The notes beneath the pieces were generated by a model. It did not search any database and was not told where the DNA came from. It saw only the letters and a list, made by a program, of their open reading frames with translations. Shown here one piece after another: positions 26,016-37,530 of a stretch of 64,000 nucleotides of DNA. Source of the DNA: Chimonanthus salicifolius (Eukaryota; Streptophyta; Magnoliopsida; Laurales; Calycanthaceae). The first letter of the stretch is position 1; each line of letters begins with the position of its first letter. A program made the position numbers and the translations under genes. Location of the stretch: positions 39,734,739-39,798,738 of the forward strand of contig CM023541.1 of assembly GCA_013350335.1 (NCBI GenBank). Direction: 5' to 3'.

Positions 26016-26192
26016 CAGAGGTGATAATATCGGCCGATATATATTATATCAGCCTATATGATACGTATCGGCTTATATCCGATATATATCGCTGATATCG
26101 ACTGATATTAGTTTTTTTTTTTTTTTTAAAAAAAAAAGGAGAAAGAAATTTATCGGCCAAGATATCAGCTCATACCATGATTTATACCCCTG
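26016..26192. mobile_element. CAGGGGT-family hAT MITE (177 bp)
   Basis: Its ends are CAGAGGTGATAATATCGG and GATTTATACCCCTG. It is flanked by AGGAAAAG (26008-26015) and AGGGAAAG (26193-26200), an 8-bp target duplication with one mismatch, as expected for hAT elements. The interior is rich in ATATCGGCCGATAT-like palindromes plus a T/A homopolymer centre. The aligned position of duplication copy 1 (about 13290) is an empty site. Confidence 0.75.
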
Positions 26193-26392
26193 AGGGAAAG
26201 AGAGGTAAACCATAGTTTGCCCTCTCACTCAAAGGGAAACCAAAATGATAGAGAGGGAACGAGCTCACTTTTCCCCTCTTAAAAGAGGAGAAACCCCTAC
26301 TTTTCTTCCTTTCCGCTCATCCAAACATGACTTTGGGGTTTCTTTTACATCAGACTTGCCCGTATGGATGTTATAAAAGCTTGAGTAGGGGT

Positions 26393-28047
26393 ATAAATCT
26401 TGGCCACTAATTGGTTGGATCATCTAGCTCAACCCTTTTTTTTTTCTTTTTTCTGTGTACTACAGAAACACAAATTAATCTGTCTACAATTTTGACATAT
26501 TAAAAACATATTATAGATATCCCAAACTTTACCCAAACCAGATTGTTGCCCAAACCTAGTAAAATCCCCAATCCTGCAAGGCAATTTTGTTGTGGTTGAT
26601 ATTGTAGAAAGGGGATATCACCACCCAATCTTCCATGACAGCAAACCTTTGGTTGAACAAATGCCATATCATCATAAAAGATCAATTTTGTGCCATGTCA
26701 TCATCTACATCACGGCCACGCCACCTACCACATCATCTGCAACATCATCATAGAAGACCCATCATGTGTCAAATCACATCCATGTTATCACCACGTTGCC
26801 TGCCACATCACCATCCACGTTTGCGCCACGCTATCATAAAAGATAATCAAAGTCACATCTTAGCCATGTCATCACCACGTCCAATGCCACATCACTTAAG
26901 TCAGGTGGAGTGTCACATCATTGATATAAAGGCTAGGAACAAATAATATTTTATAATTAATGGCCTCTCTCAAACCAAAGGAATGGATCCCAAATCCAAG
27001 CATCAAATGTTGCGTCATTAGGCTTTTAAGGATCCTATAAATCCATCCTTGCAAAATCATAGGACCCAATACCATTTGCCAAAACCATGTAAGGGGCCCT
27101 ATCACAAAACCACTAATCCAAGGTGGCCTAAATAATCATATCTTACCACTTGTCACACCCAATCACCATCCAAACAATTCTCTTCATCCAATCACAATCA
27201 AAACCATCTTATCCAAGGACCAATCAAGACCCTCAATGTCCACTTATTCAGCGCATCACCAAGGCCCAACCAATCCCAAGCCCTACAGCTACCACTTATT
27301 ACTAGAGGTCATACCCACCCCTTAGCGCAACAGGTCCCTTGGTTGTAAGGGTTGCCATAGAGCATCCTTCAACCCAAGATGGGACTCAAGAGTGTTCTTC
27401 ATGTGAGGTCTGAGAAAGGGGAAGCTCCCATTTTGTGTAAACAGATGAGTGAAGCTTGAGAGAGACAGACCACTAATAGTTAGGTTTTGAGCATTAGAAA
27501 GGGCCATCCCCTTCCATGATCATGTGAAGGGTATGACAGAATGAGCAAATAACATCACGCATCAAGGATACGAGAGAATGAACGAATAACATCACAATCA
27601 TCCATTTCTGCCACCTCAATGTCTTTTAAACTAATAAAATCACCACAAACACCATCCATATCCATCATCTGCACCGCTACAGCAAATCACCCACATCTAT
27701 GCATCTTTTTATTTAATGACACCATCAAAGGCATGAGAACACACCTGGAACACAATATCATCAGGGAGATACCAAGCTCTAAATAAGCCACGGTTCTAGA
27801 ATCCATGTCAACAGCACAAGAAAATAGAATCAAACAGCATGAAGAATCTCCGATGAATAGCTTTGGTGATAATGAGCCATCAACTAAGAGAAAAAGCAGT
27901 GGGAATTGAAAATAGAAGTTTCAAAGAATAGAACCTAAACATCAGGCATATGAAACTTGACACTTTAGTTTGTAAAACTAGAAAGAATATAAATAGTAAC
28001 GGCAACTCAATATGTTGGGAAAGGGACAAAAGGATATATACAGTATA
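26393..28047. other. Intergenic DNA; degenerate CCACATCATC-rich stretch
   Basis: No gene was recognised. Between about 26660 and 26930 short motifs such as GCCACATCATC and CATCACCACG recur irregularly and produce a histidine/proline-rich open frame that is not a credible gene. The rest is featureless, although 27100-27540 has a retrotransposon-like base composition without any diagnostic motif. Confidence 0.45.
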
Positions 28048-28048
28048 C

Positions 28049-28479
28049 AATATTGGGGCCCAACTTGAGGTATGGGCATTAGGTTGGGCCAACCTTGTAT
28101 GGGATAGACTTTAGAGCCTAATTTTCCATGCTCCATCAGCTTTGGTGCTTTTATTGTATTTGTGAGGCGCCTAACATTTAGCATCAAAAGCGTACCATGT
28201 CCCATGTTCGAATCCTGGAAGGAGCAACTACAGAAAGGGCCACTTGATGGTAGAGTGCAAGCCATCATAAAGGTGGAAAGGGCTAGTTGGTCCAGAGTGA
28301 GTTGCCGCGGATCAACACTAAAGCATGGTGGTCTGTCATATGCGTTGTGGGGGTGCAACCTGAGGTATGGGTGACAGGTTGAGCTAGCCTAGTATAGGAA
28401 ATGCTTAAGGGCTTTATCGGCTTCATTTTCCATGTTCCATCAGCTTTGGAGTTTTTGGTATATTCCTCAGGTACCAACA
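28049..28479 (+). mobile_element. Degenerate TRIM-like element with 125-135 bp terminal direct repeats
   Basis: Two direct repeats, about 28049-28176 and 28344-28479, share ACTTGAGGTATGGG/ACCTGAGGTATGGG, then TTTTCCATGCTCCATCAGC/TTTTCCATGTTCCATCAGC, and end CCTAACA/CCAACA. Just inside the left repeat, TTAGCATCAAAAGC (about 28178-28191) looks like a decayed methionine-tRNA primer-binding site (consensus TGGTATCAGAGC). The 167-bp interior has no coding capacity. A target duplication was not resolved. Confidence 0.55.
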
Positions 28480-29087
28480 TAAACCAATGACATTATTTTT
28501 AGCAGCAAATCAACAATATAAGAAGTAGATGCAGAAACATAATGAGTAATGTGGATACTTGATTGAGGTTAAAGGCCTTGGTAGAATAAAAAAAGTTGTT
28601 CTCTTGATGCAGTACATTGTTCGCGAAGGTCATTCTGCTCTCTCCTTCGTATAAAAGTATCTGTGAGAAAGAATATTCAAAAGCAATTTCAACACCAGAA
28701 AGATGCACCGCTATAGTTTGCTATTCATTCCAGCCAACTTTAACTTTTGGGGTGCCCAATGAGATCCCAATAGACCTACTTGCTTTGTTTGGCTTTTACT
28801 TACCGATTTATCCTTTCGCATACCATAGTTATTGCTACAGTTGATGGATGTAAATGATGTATTGTTGTTCAGCTCACATAAATGTTTGTACAGTAGAAAA
28901 GGATAGGATGATGGTGACTTAACTCTTCCCACCCACATTCCCCTTAGGAGAGCATGAAAATCACCAAGAGAACATTCTCCATCATGGAACTTTCCATATT
29001 CAAGACGTCACACATTCAAGTTACGTTCTTCTTATAACAATATGACATCAAACCATATTAAAACATCTGTTTGCTATAACTATAAGC
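28480..29087. other. Intergenic DNA, nothing recognised
   Basis: Open frames on both strands are short and overlap without family signatures. I see no RNA gene or structured repeat. Confidence 0.45.
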
Positions 29088-29272
29088 ATACAAGTTAGAC
29101 CTAGCAAAGTTTGACCCCACTTAACCCGACCTGAACCCATTTATAAATGGGTGGTCCCAACCTGAAACCATTTATAAATAGATAGACCCAACTATTGGCA
29201 CATCTATATGCAACACATCCAACCATATGAGGTCTATATTAGTATATTCAATTTAGGGGTAGTCTTGGTATG

Positions 29273-30585
<1,313 letters not shown>

Positions 30586-30729
30586 TTGGTATCTGTCTTG
30601 TTAGAAAAATCCGACCCAGACCAACTTAACTCGTTTAACAAGACTCGAAATAGCAAAGCCGAATAAGACCCAACTAGAACCCAACAAAACCTAAGTCGAT
30701 CAGTTGCCAAGTCTAATAGAAGTCTAGCT

Positions 30730-31379
30730 TAGGAGTGTTCATAGGCCAGGTATGGTCCAAGCTTTCCTCTTTGATAGTACAAGCTCATCTAAAGCCCGTT
30801 GGGCTTTTGAGGAGGAATCCCCAGCCCACTCGTTTAAAATCTTAAAAAGCCCGAACTCACCTATTTATAGCCCTTTGATTTTTAACCTAATCTTTTTGAT
30901 TTTTTTTTTAAATCCATATCAGAAATAGAGAAAGATTGTGAATCTAAGCTTGTAGAGCGAGAAAAAGGATTTAGAGAGAAGTATCTCACGAAATTGGGCT
31001 TTAAAAACTAAGAAAGAGAGAGAGCACCTGACCGAACTGCCATCTGTCATCCATCATTGCTAGCGAAAGAGGGAAAACTGAAGATAGGGTTTTCTTTCCT
31101 TTGGTTACTGCAGCAAAAGGAAGGAGAAATGGAGACGCAGGGTAACTTATCTATGGTATACATGTATAAATACATAACTGAGTTAGTACACTTGACAAAT
31201 TAAAGGGGACGAAAGGCTCATAGGTCTCAATGGGCTCTAAGTAAAACCTTAAGCTTGTCTAAACAGGCTCAAAAAATAGCTCGACCCTAGCCTGACAGGT
31301 TTTTAGACATGCTCTAACCCGTTCGTTTAGGTTGGGTTTGAGAGTTCACTGGTTGGGTTTAGGCTAATGAACAATCCAA
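30730..31379. mobile_element. Third hAT-like element, abutting the nested pair
   Basis: Left end TAGGAGTGTTCATAGGCC and right end GGCTAATGAACAATCCAA are inverted complements with mismatches. It is flanked by GTCTAGCT (30722-30729) and ATCTAGCT (31380-31387), an 8-bp duplication with one mismatch. Its left target duplication overlaps the right target duplication of the 29096-30715 element by two bases, so the two inserted practically side by side. It is about 650 bp and non-coding. Confidence 0.7.
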
Positions 31380-31420
31380 ATCTAGCTATGGAGGATCATG
31401 TAGAGTAGAGCCACCTTGAC

Positions 31421-31573
31421 ATGAAGAAGCCTTTTCACCTGAGTGATAATTTGCCTTGGGCCATATGCAGCCCCAAGGGTGTGGAATATAAGGAGATGTC
31501 TAGGTTTGAAAGGTATTTTCAAGATGATGCTTCTCACAAAAAACAAAGGTCTATTAGTTTTGAAAAGCTATGA
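31421..31573 (+). other. Short unidentified open frame (50 codons)
   Basis: An ATG-initiated frame reads MKKPFHLSDNLPWAICSPKG and continues through an FERYFQDDASHKKQRS stretch to a TGA. The residue composition looks protein-like, but I recognise no family and no splice partners. It may be an exon relic stranded among transposons. A real gene is unlikely. Confidence 0.15.
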
Positions 31574-32519
31574 TTTTCAAGGATCCAAAAATAAATAGTA
31601 AAGCTAGGAACAGTTTTGGATGGATTGTTAATCCAATGACGAGATCGACTCCAAATGGGTTCAAATTGGGTAGGGATATAATTCAAAAGGAGGGAGGAAA
31701 GAGGAGAAAGGAGAGAGGAGGGAGGAGGGAGGGAGAAGAGGGTGTTGAGAAGAAACAGTATGATTTTTTATCTTGGTGGGGCCACCACTCATGGGTGAGG
31801 CACCCAAGTGAAAGCTATATTGACATGAATCCCCTACCCTCCCCTTTCCCATTTATCCTTGACCTCTCAATTGGCAAATATTTACCAACTTTTAAAGCTA
31901 GTTTGGGAAATATTCTGCTTACAGAAACTAATTTCTTTTCCCCCAGGGTTGGTTGTTTTTTATTGTGAGAACTCAAATTTCCATGTGCCTATTTAAGGAG
32001 CCTGATTTCCTCGTTGATTAAGAAAAAAAATTGGTCATATATATCATGAAGTGGAACTAGAGCAACATGGATGAGAGCAATCAAATGAAAAGGAACAAAA
32101 TGGTAAAATAAAATTAAATAAAAAAAAAAGAGGAGAATGAAGTAAGTCCAATGACACCTCCAAATTCCAGAATCAAAGAGCAAAAATAGATAAAAAAAAC
32201 CCAGAAAAAATCAGATCAAAAGTAAGAACAACATCTAAAAATGCTCATGGTTTCCAAAAGAAATCACCTTAAAATCTGAGGAAAAAAATCTTTTTCTTTT
32301 TGAAAGGTATGTGGGAAAAGAATCAAGAACATTTACAGTAATATTCCATATATTGAGGTGAGACACACAGATCTTTCCATATGTAATGGGGTTAAGTGAA
32401 AGGTGCTGATGCAGCCATATGGCAGAAATTGTGAATGTAGAATTAGATGGAAATGCAGAAGCTCAAAGGGTATTCTTGCAGGTTCCAGTAAACCCACATT
32501 TGCAGTTAGGGAGGACACG
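31574..32519. other. Intergenic DNA, purine-rich stretch
   Basis: A GGA/GAG-rich purine run lies at about 31688-31755. No gene was recognised, and open frames across the run are low-complexity. Confidence 0.45.
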
Positions 32520-32537
32520 CATGGCCAATGTTGTTTT

Positions 32538-32702
32538 TTTTAATAACCGAGGGGAACCACGAGGCAAAGGCCCCCCTAAACCCCTCGGGGAGCGCCCCAT
32601 ACCCACACTAGACACCCCAATTTACGCTGCTATGACTCGAACTAGTGACCTCTCGCTTCTTGAGGCAAGAAGTAACCAGTTGAGCTACTCAACATTGGGT
32701 CA
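32538..32702 (-). mobile_element. tRNA-derived SINE with 18-bp target duplication
   Basis: On the minus strand the element starts with a pol III A box (TAGCTCAACTGG, complement at about 32682-32693) and a B box (AGTTCGAGTCA, complement at about 32635-32645). It ends in a poly(A) tail that is the T run at about 32530-32541 on the plus strand. CATGGCCAATGTTGTTTT occurs at 32520-32537 and again at 32703-32720, a perfect 18-bp target-site duplication, as produced by LINE-type reverse transcription. It is about 165 bp. Confidence 0.85.
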
Positions 32703-32720
32703 CATGGCCAATGTTGTTTT

Positions 32721-34451
32721 CCCTCACTTCTGTGAAAGAATGAATGTTTAATGTTAAATCTCTTAAGTCCAATTCAATTACAAATGTAACGCAACTGATG
32801 AATGGACCTGCTTGATTTTTGCAGCAAATTATTTTGATGTTAGAGTATAGTTGTTGAACAACATGGAGGTACCAATTAACCATTTGGCAGAATCTGAATC
32901 AGGAAGGAGTTGGTAAACCACTGCAATTAGGACAAGGATAAAGCCTGTTCGATAATTAAGAAGAAGAAAGATAAATACTTAGAAAGATTCATAGACTCAA
33001 ATGTCATATTGGTACAACTGCATATACTAAGTTATTTCAATTCTATACATAGGCATAGAGGACACTGATGAGTGATGTGCATCTTGCAGGCACCAGAGCA
33101 TGACAATAACAACGTGATTAAGTTAACAAAAGTGGTAAATTGAAGTAACCGAAAAAGTGTTTTTTAGAGAGAGAGAGAGAGAGAGTAATGAGGACATCCT
33201 AGGCCCAATTGAAGAAAATGAAGAGAATTTTGATGAAATTGTCAATTTGATGGAGTGAAGAGGGGCCTCATTAGGACACAAAATAGGCTAATATTGGTAA
33301 AATGATGTGGGTTAGGGCCTGGTTTGTAGTGTGGGCTCAAAAACCCACTTTTAAGAGTCCATTTTCTTCAAGCAAGGGAGAGTGACAGGATAAATTTTTA
33401 ACCTACTAAGATCTTATCTAGAAGATTCCTTCCACCCAAGTTAGCAAGCAATCCTCTCTCTTTTAGCAAGGCATGGAGATAGTTTTGGTTTTTCTTTTTT
33501 CTTTTTTATTTAAAAAATGATGTAATAAGGACACTTGTCCAGAAGAGATTGATTGTGTTTTTTTCTTCTTTTTTTTAGCATAGGAAGGTTCTAGAAAGGA
33601 GGTGGTGCCTGCTAGTATAAATAGAGGTGCATCCTCAAGGGATTGACATCCAGTTTTCAATTCAATTCTTCCCTTTGTCATAGAAGTTATCTTCTCTCGT
33701 CTTTTACATTCTAGCCTTAATTTTGTGCTTGAATTTCGTTATTGTTCTTGCATTAATTATTATAGAATTCAGTTGATTTTATATTTCAGTGTGAGAGTTT
33801 GCATGGTTTCAAATTTCTCCTAGTGAGATTTGAGCCTTCTCTTAATTTCTTGTGAGTGAAATTAGGTTTAAGTGGTTGAAACTTTGGACTTCCTCCTAAC
33901 AAGAGCCATTGTTTCTTTACTGGAATTTTGATGATTGTCCATTGAATTCATTGAGTGAATTTGAAATTGGGTTCTCTCAATCCAATTGAGCCAGTTCAAA
34001 TCTTCTTTGATAGGATTGGAAGAAATTGTGTCTAAATCAAGATTTTCTAAAGGCCTTTGGAAGATCTCTAAGTTTCGACCATCGGCCTTCATGAGAGAGA
34101 GTTGAGTGCAAGAAAACTAACACTTCTAACCATCTGGTCTAAAGGGAAATTGGGCAAGAAACAGAGGCAAAAGAGTCACGTTCAATTCAGAGAGCCAGAG
34201 ACTGGCAATCATCTTAGTGCTATACAGTTGGTCGAACATACCTTATTTTGATGACATTTCCCTTCCACAGCATCCTCCAACATATTGAAAGGCACTTGAC
34301 AATCCCAACAGATAATGAATCAGCATAAAACTGGCCCTGAAATAAATTATATGCATTTGCATGCTCTATCATTTACAGATATAGTGACTAAAGAATTAGA
34401 TACAGGATTTGATGTTACAGTCCATTTCCTGTCCGCATAGAGGATCTCAAA
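32721..34451. other. Intergenic DNA and presumed 3' region of the PPR gene
   Basis: The region contains a (GA)n run at about 33167-33186 but no gene. The 3' UTR of the minus-strand PPR gene should occupy the right end. No poly(A) site could be chosen with confidence. Confidence 0.4.
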
Positions 34452-36905
34452 TTAGTTGTTTGCCACTCGTTTATATAGTCGATATTCTTCCTCCTTAGTG
34501 ACATGTGGATCAAGCTTTCTAAGGTTTTGAATGAAAGCACTCGCTTCGTCTTTCCTTCCATGTTTACAATACCCATCAACAATGGAATTATATGTATTTT
34601 CATTTGGCTGATATCCATGTTTGATCATGTATCGCACAACATCAACAGCCTCTACAAACATTGATTGAACTACATAGCTAGAAACAAAGATATTGAAAGT
34701 GATGATGTCCGGCCTAAGCCGAGCAGCTGTGAGTTCCGCAAATATGCGTGAGGCATCTCGCATACGACCTTGCCTGCTATAGGCAAAAATGACAGTATTG
34801 TAGGAAATAAGATCAGGCTTTCGACCTTTTGCTTGGATTTCCCTTAGGATTTCTTCTGATCTCTCAAAATTTCCCGATCTGCTATACATATGCATCAAAG
34901 TGTTATATGTTGTCAAAGTAGGTGTGAATCCCCTTTCTTTCATGAAATCAAAAATCTTATTTGCTTTTGTGACCTTCTGCCTCCTGCCATAGATTGAGAC
35001 CATGGCATTTAGAGTAGTTATGCCAAGGGAACAACCCCTTCTTCTCAACTCCAAGAAAGCACGTTCTGTCTCAGTTAGAAGGTTGCACTTGCTATTAACA
35101 AGAACAAGTGTCTTGAAAAGGACAGTGTGTGGTTGTATGATCCCTGAATATATGTCATTTGCAAGAGCAGACATTCGCTCAATCTCCTTCCCATTTGCAT
35201 AAGCATGTAGCAAGGAACTGTAGGTAAGTTCATTCGGCTTGAAACAACCATCCCTCATTTCTGCGAGTATAGTCTCAGCTTGTTTCCAAAGGCCCCCACG
35301 AGCTAATGCAGCCAAGACAGCATTATATGTGGAAAGATCTGGATCAATACCCATGGTAAGCATTCTCTTATAAATCTCCATAGCTTGATCAAACAACCCG
35401 CACCTACTATAGGCACTGATCAAGGTATTGAATGTGTCTCTCTCTGGTAAAAATCCCGCCTTCTTCATTTCCTTGAACACCCCTGACACTTCCCACTCCA
35501 TCCCATTCTGCCCAAATACTGCCAAGAGTGTATTCCATGTAACAATATCCGGAGCACACCCACTTGACCTAAGCTCATCGAAAATCTTCATCATCTCTGT
35601 AAATTTTCCTCTATTCCCATGCATCTTGATCAATGCATTGTAAGTGCAGAGGTTTGGCTTACAATCAACCCTCTTCATCTCCTCAAAAACCATCACTGCC
35701 GATTCATCTTTACCAGCCTTCTCAAACCCAGACAGCAGAGTCGTGTAAGTGAAAACATCAGGCCTAATCCCTTTTTCCTCCATCTGGTTCTTGAGCTCCA
35801 GAGCTTCATCTAAAAGTCCATCTCTGGCATAAGCTGAAATTAGTGAATTATACGTCACAATACTAGGAGGAAACCCATTGATTTCCATTTTATGCAGAAC
35901 ATCCATTGCTTCCAGATGCCTACGGGATTTTCCATAAACATCCAACAATGCATTGTAGGTAACCTTGTCAGGAGAGAAACCCATTGATTTCATCTCCTCA
36001 AAGATGCCAGCAGCTTCCTCACACAAAGACCCACGACGACAGCAGCTTATGAGAGTATTGTAAGTATAACAATCAGGCACTACCCCATCATTCTTCATCA
36101 CATCGATGAGAGAAATTATCTTACTCCATGGCATTCCCATCTTCCCATAAACATTGAGAATTACATTGTAAGTAATGAGAGTGGGTTTACAACCTTCTTC
36201 CACCATCTTTCCAAAAATACTCACAGCTTCTCTATACCGCCCATTTCGTGAACAAGCAGTAATCAGAGAAGTATAGGCATACACGTCAATTGAGCAACCA
36301 TCGTTTTGGAGGCTATGAAGCAGAGAGCTGGCAGCTGAAACACGTCCTTCACTACTGAGAATGCTAATGATAACTGCAATTACAGGACCATTCAAAAAAG
36401 ACTTCACGGTTGCAGAATCGGTGTGATTTCTCACCCAGTGGAAGACAGTAAGAGCAGTATCACACTTCTGATGGAATCCTAAGCCTTTAACTATGCCCAA
36501 AAGATCAGCAGAGAGAGATTGGACATCACCTGTAGCTTTGGAGAGAGTGAGGAGGGCTTCTTCGACATCAGCATCAGTTTTGGAAGTGAGAAGAGTTTGC
36601 AGGCAGTGTTGGCCTTGGAGGGAGACGCCGTGGGCAACCCAGGGCTTTCCTCTGTTGATGTCGCGGGATTTTCCGAGGCGGGGTTTTCGGGAAGTGGGGG
36701 GTCTAGTTTGTGAGAGGGGAGGTGGTGGGTGTTGAGGGGAATTGGGAATATCTTTGTTGGTGAGTTGGTGAAGGAGAAGGTCTTGGAGGAGAGGGGTCGG
36801 AGAAGAAGGACATGGAGAAAGAGAAGGGTTTTGAGGTTCAGGGAAAATGGGTTTAGAGGGAGGTGGTCCTGGTAGCAGCAGTGGCAGAGCTAGCTTATCC
36901 CCCAT
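34452..36905 (-). CDS. P-type pentatricopeptide repeat protein, At5g02860-like
   Basis: An intronless frame of 817 residues, the expected length (the Arabidopsis relative At5g02860 is about 819). The start MGDKLALPLLLP matches the conserved N terminus. Residues 1-90 are rich in proline, serine and leucine and look like an organelle-targeting region. About 18 PPR motifs follow; 17 are regular units of 35-36 residues from about residue 207 (DVYAYTSLITACSRNGRYRE) to about 802 (NENTYNSIVDGYCKHGRKDE). There is no E, DYW or SMR domain, so it is a pure P-class protein. Such proteins bind single-stranded organellar RNA, one base per motif, and affect its stability, splicing or translation. The RNA target and organelle are not known from sequence. 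The frame is uninterrupted, so the gene appears functional. Confidence 0.95.
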   Translation of the reverse strand: MGDKLALPLLLPGPPPSKPIFPEPQNPSLSPCPSSPTPLLQDLLLHQLTNKDIPNSPQHPPPPLSQTRPPTSRKPRLGKSRDINRGKPWVAHGVSLQGQHCLQTLLTSKTDADVEEALLTLSKATGDVQSLSADLLGIVKGLGFHQKCDTALTVFHWVRNHTDSATVKSFLNGPVIAVIISILSSEGRVSAASSLLHSLQNDGCSIDVYAYTSLITACSRNGRYREAVSIFGKMVEEGCKPTLITYNVILNVYGKMGMPWSKIISLIDVMKNDGVVPDCYTYNTLISCCRRGSLCEEAAGIFEEMKSMGFSPDKVTYNALLDVYGKSRRHLEAMDVLHKMEINGFPPSIVTYNSLISAYARDGLLDEALELKNQMEEKGIRPDVFTYTTLLSGFEKAGKDESAVMVFEEMKRVDCKPNLCTYNALIKMHGNRGKFTEMMKIFDELRSSGCAPDIVTWNTLLAVFGQNGMEWEVSGVFKEMKKAGFLPERDTFNTLISAYSRCGLFDQAMEIYKRMLTMGIDPDLSTYNAVLAALARGGLWKQAETILAEMRDGCFKPNELTYSSLLHAYANGKEIERMSALANDIYSGIIQPHTVLFKTLVLVNSKCNLLTETERAFLELRRRGCSLGITTLNAMVSIYGRRQKVTKANKIFDFMKERGFTPTLTTYNTLMHMYSRSGNFERSEEILREIQAKGRKPDLISYNTVIFAYSRQGRMRDASRIFAELTAARLRPDIITFNIFVSSYVVQSMFVEAVDVVRYMIKHGYQPNENTYNSIVDGYCKHGRKDEASAFIQNLRKLDPHVTKEEEYRLYKRVANN

Positions 36906-37152
36906 ATCTCAAGCTAGAGACACAGAGAGAGAGCTTATTTGGTGAGTTTGAGGAAGAAGTGGAGAATATCTGATCCTCAAACCCGATTTCGGAGCAGGAA
37001 AAGATCACAAGGGTCCAACAATTTTTTTTCCTTCGTCTAAATAGTTGTGAGGGCGAAAATGGGTTAGGCTCAACTTTGGGGCTGATAATGGGCCTGGACC
37101 AGACTCAAGTTTAGAGCTGACCATGGGCCTGGGTCAGGTGTATGCCTATAGG
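36906..37152 (-). promoter_or_regulatory. 5' flank of the PPR gene
   Basis: Presumed 5' UTR and promoter, with a CTCTCTCTGTGTCTC-type pyrimidine tract on the coding strand close to the start codon. No clear TATA box is seen, which is common for PPR genes. Confidence 0.3.
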
Positions 37153-37306
37153 TAGAGATGGCAATTTAGCCCGAAATTCAGATGGCCCAAAGAGACCGGC
37201 ACAAATAAATAGGGCTTAACTTTAAATTTTGAGCCTGAAGGCTCGGCTTGGGCTTGTTCATTAAAATAAAGCCCATTTTAAAATCAGGCCCGACTTGAGC
37301 ATATGT
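37153..37306. mobile_element. Left part of a hAT-like element
   Basis: It begins TAGAGATGGCAATTTAGCCC, the same terminus type as the nested element at 29273-30585. Its body (GGCCC/GGGCTTG-rich) is interrupted by the MITE at 37307-37522 and seems to resume after it (ATGATCAGGCCTGAAGCC). The right terminus was not found. Confidence 0.4.
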
Positions 37307-37522
37307 CAGGGGTACAAAAATCTCCTTTACCGAGATATCGGCGTCTCTGCCGATATCTCGGTATCTCGGATCTCGGCCGAAATCTCTCTTTTTTTAATTT
37401 TTTTGGACAAATATCGGCCGTATAAATGTGTATCGGCTGATATCGGCCGAGATATCTTGGCTGTAAAAAACTCGAGATATCTCGGCCGATACGCACAATA
37501 TCGGCCGAGATTTATACCCCTG
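37307..37522. mobile_element. CAGGGGT-family hAT MITE (216 bp)
   Basis: Ends are CAGGGGTACAAAAATCTCC and CGAGATTTATACCCCTG. It is flanked by GCATATGT (37299-37306) and GCAAATGT (37523-37530), an 8-bp duplication with one mismatch. The interior consists of many repeats of GATATCGGC, CTCGGCCGA and GAGATATCTCGGCCGATA, which are self-complementary. It is inserted into another hAT-like sequence. Confidence 0.8.
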
Positions 37523-37530
37523 GCAAATGT

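Noticed and set aside
26635..26946. 103-codon His/Pro-rich frame
   Set aside because: It arises from degenerate CCACATCATC repeats, with no conserved features and no splice partners.
34415..34618. Minus-strand 67-codon frame at the 3' end of the PPR gene
   Set aside because: It is an out-of-phase shadow of the PPR coding sequence.
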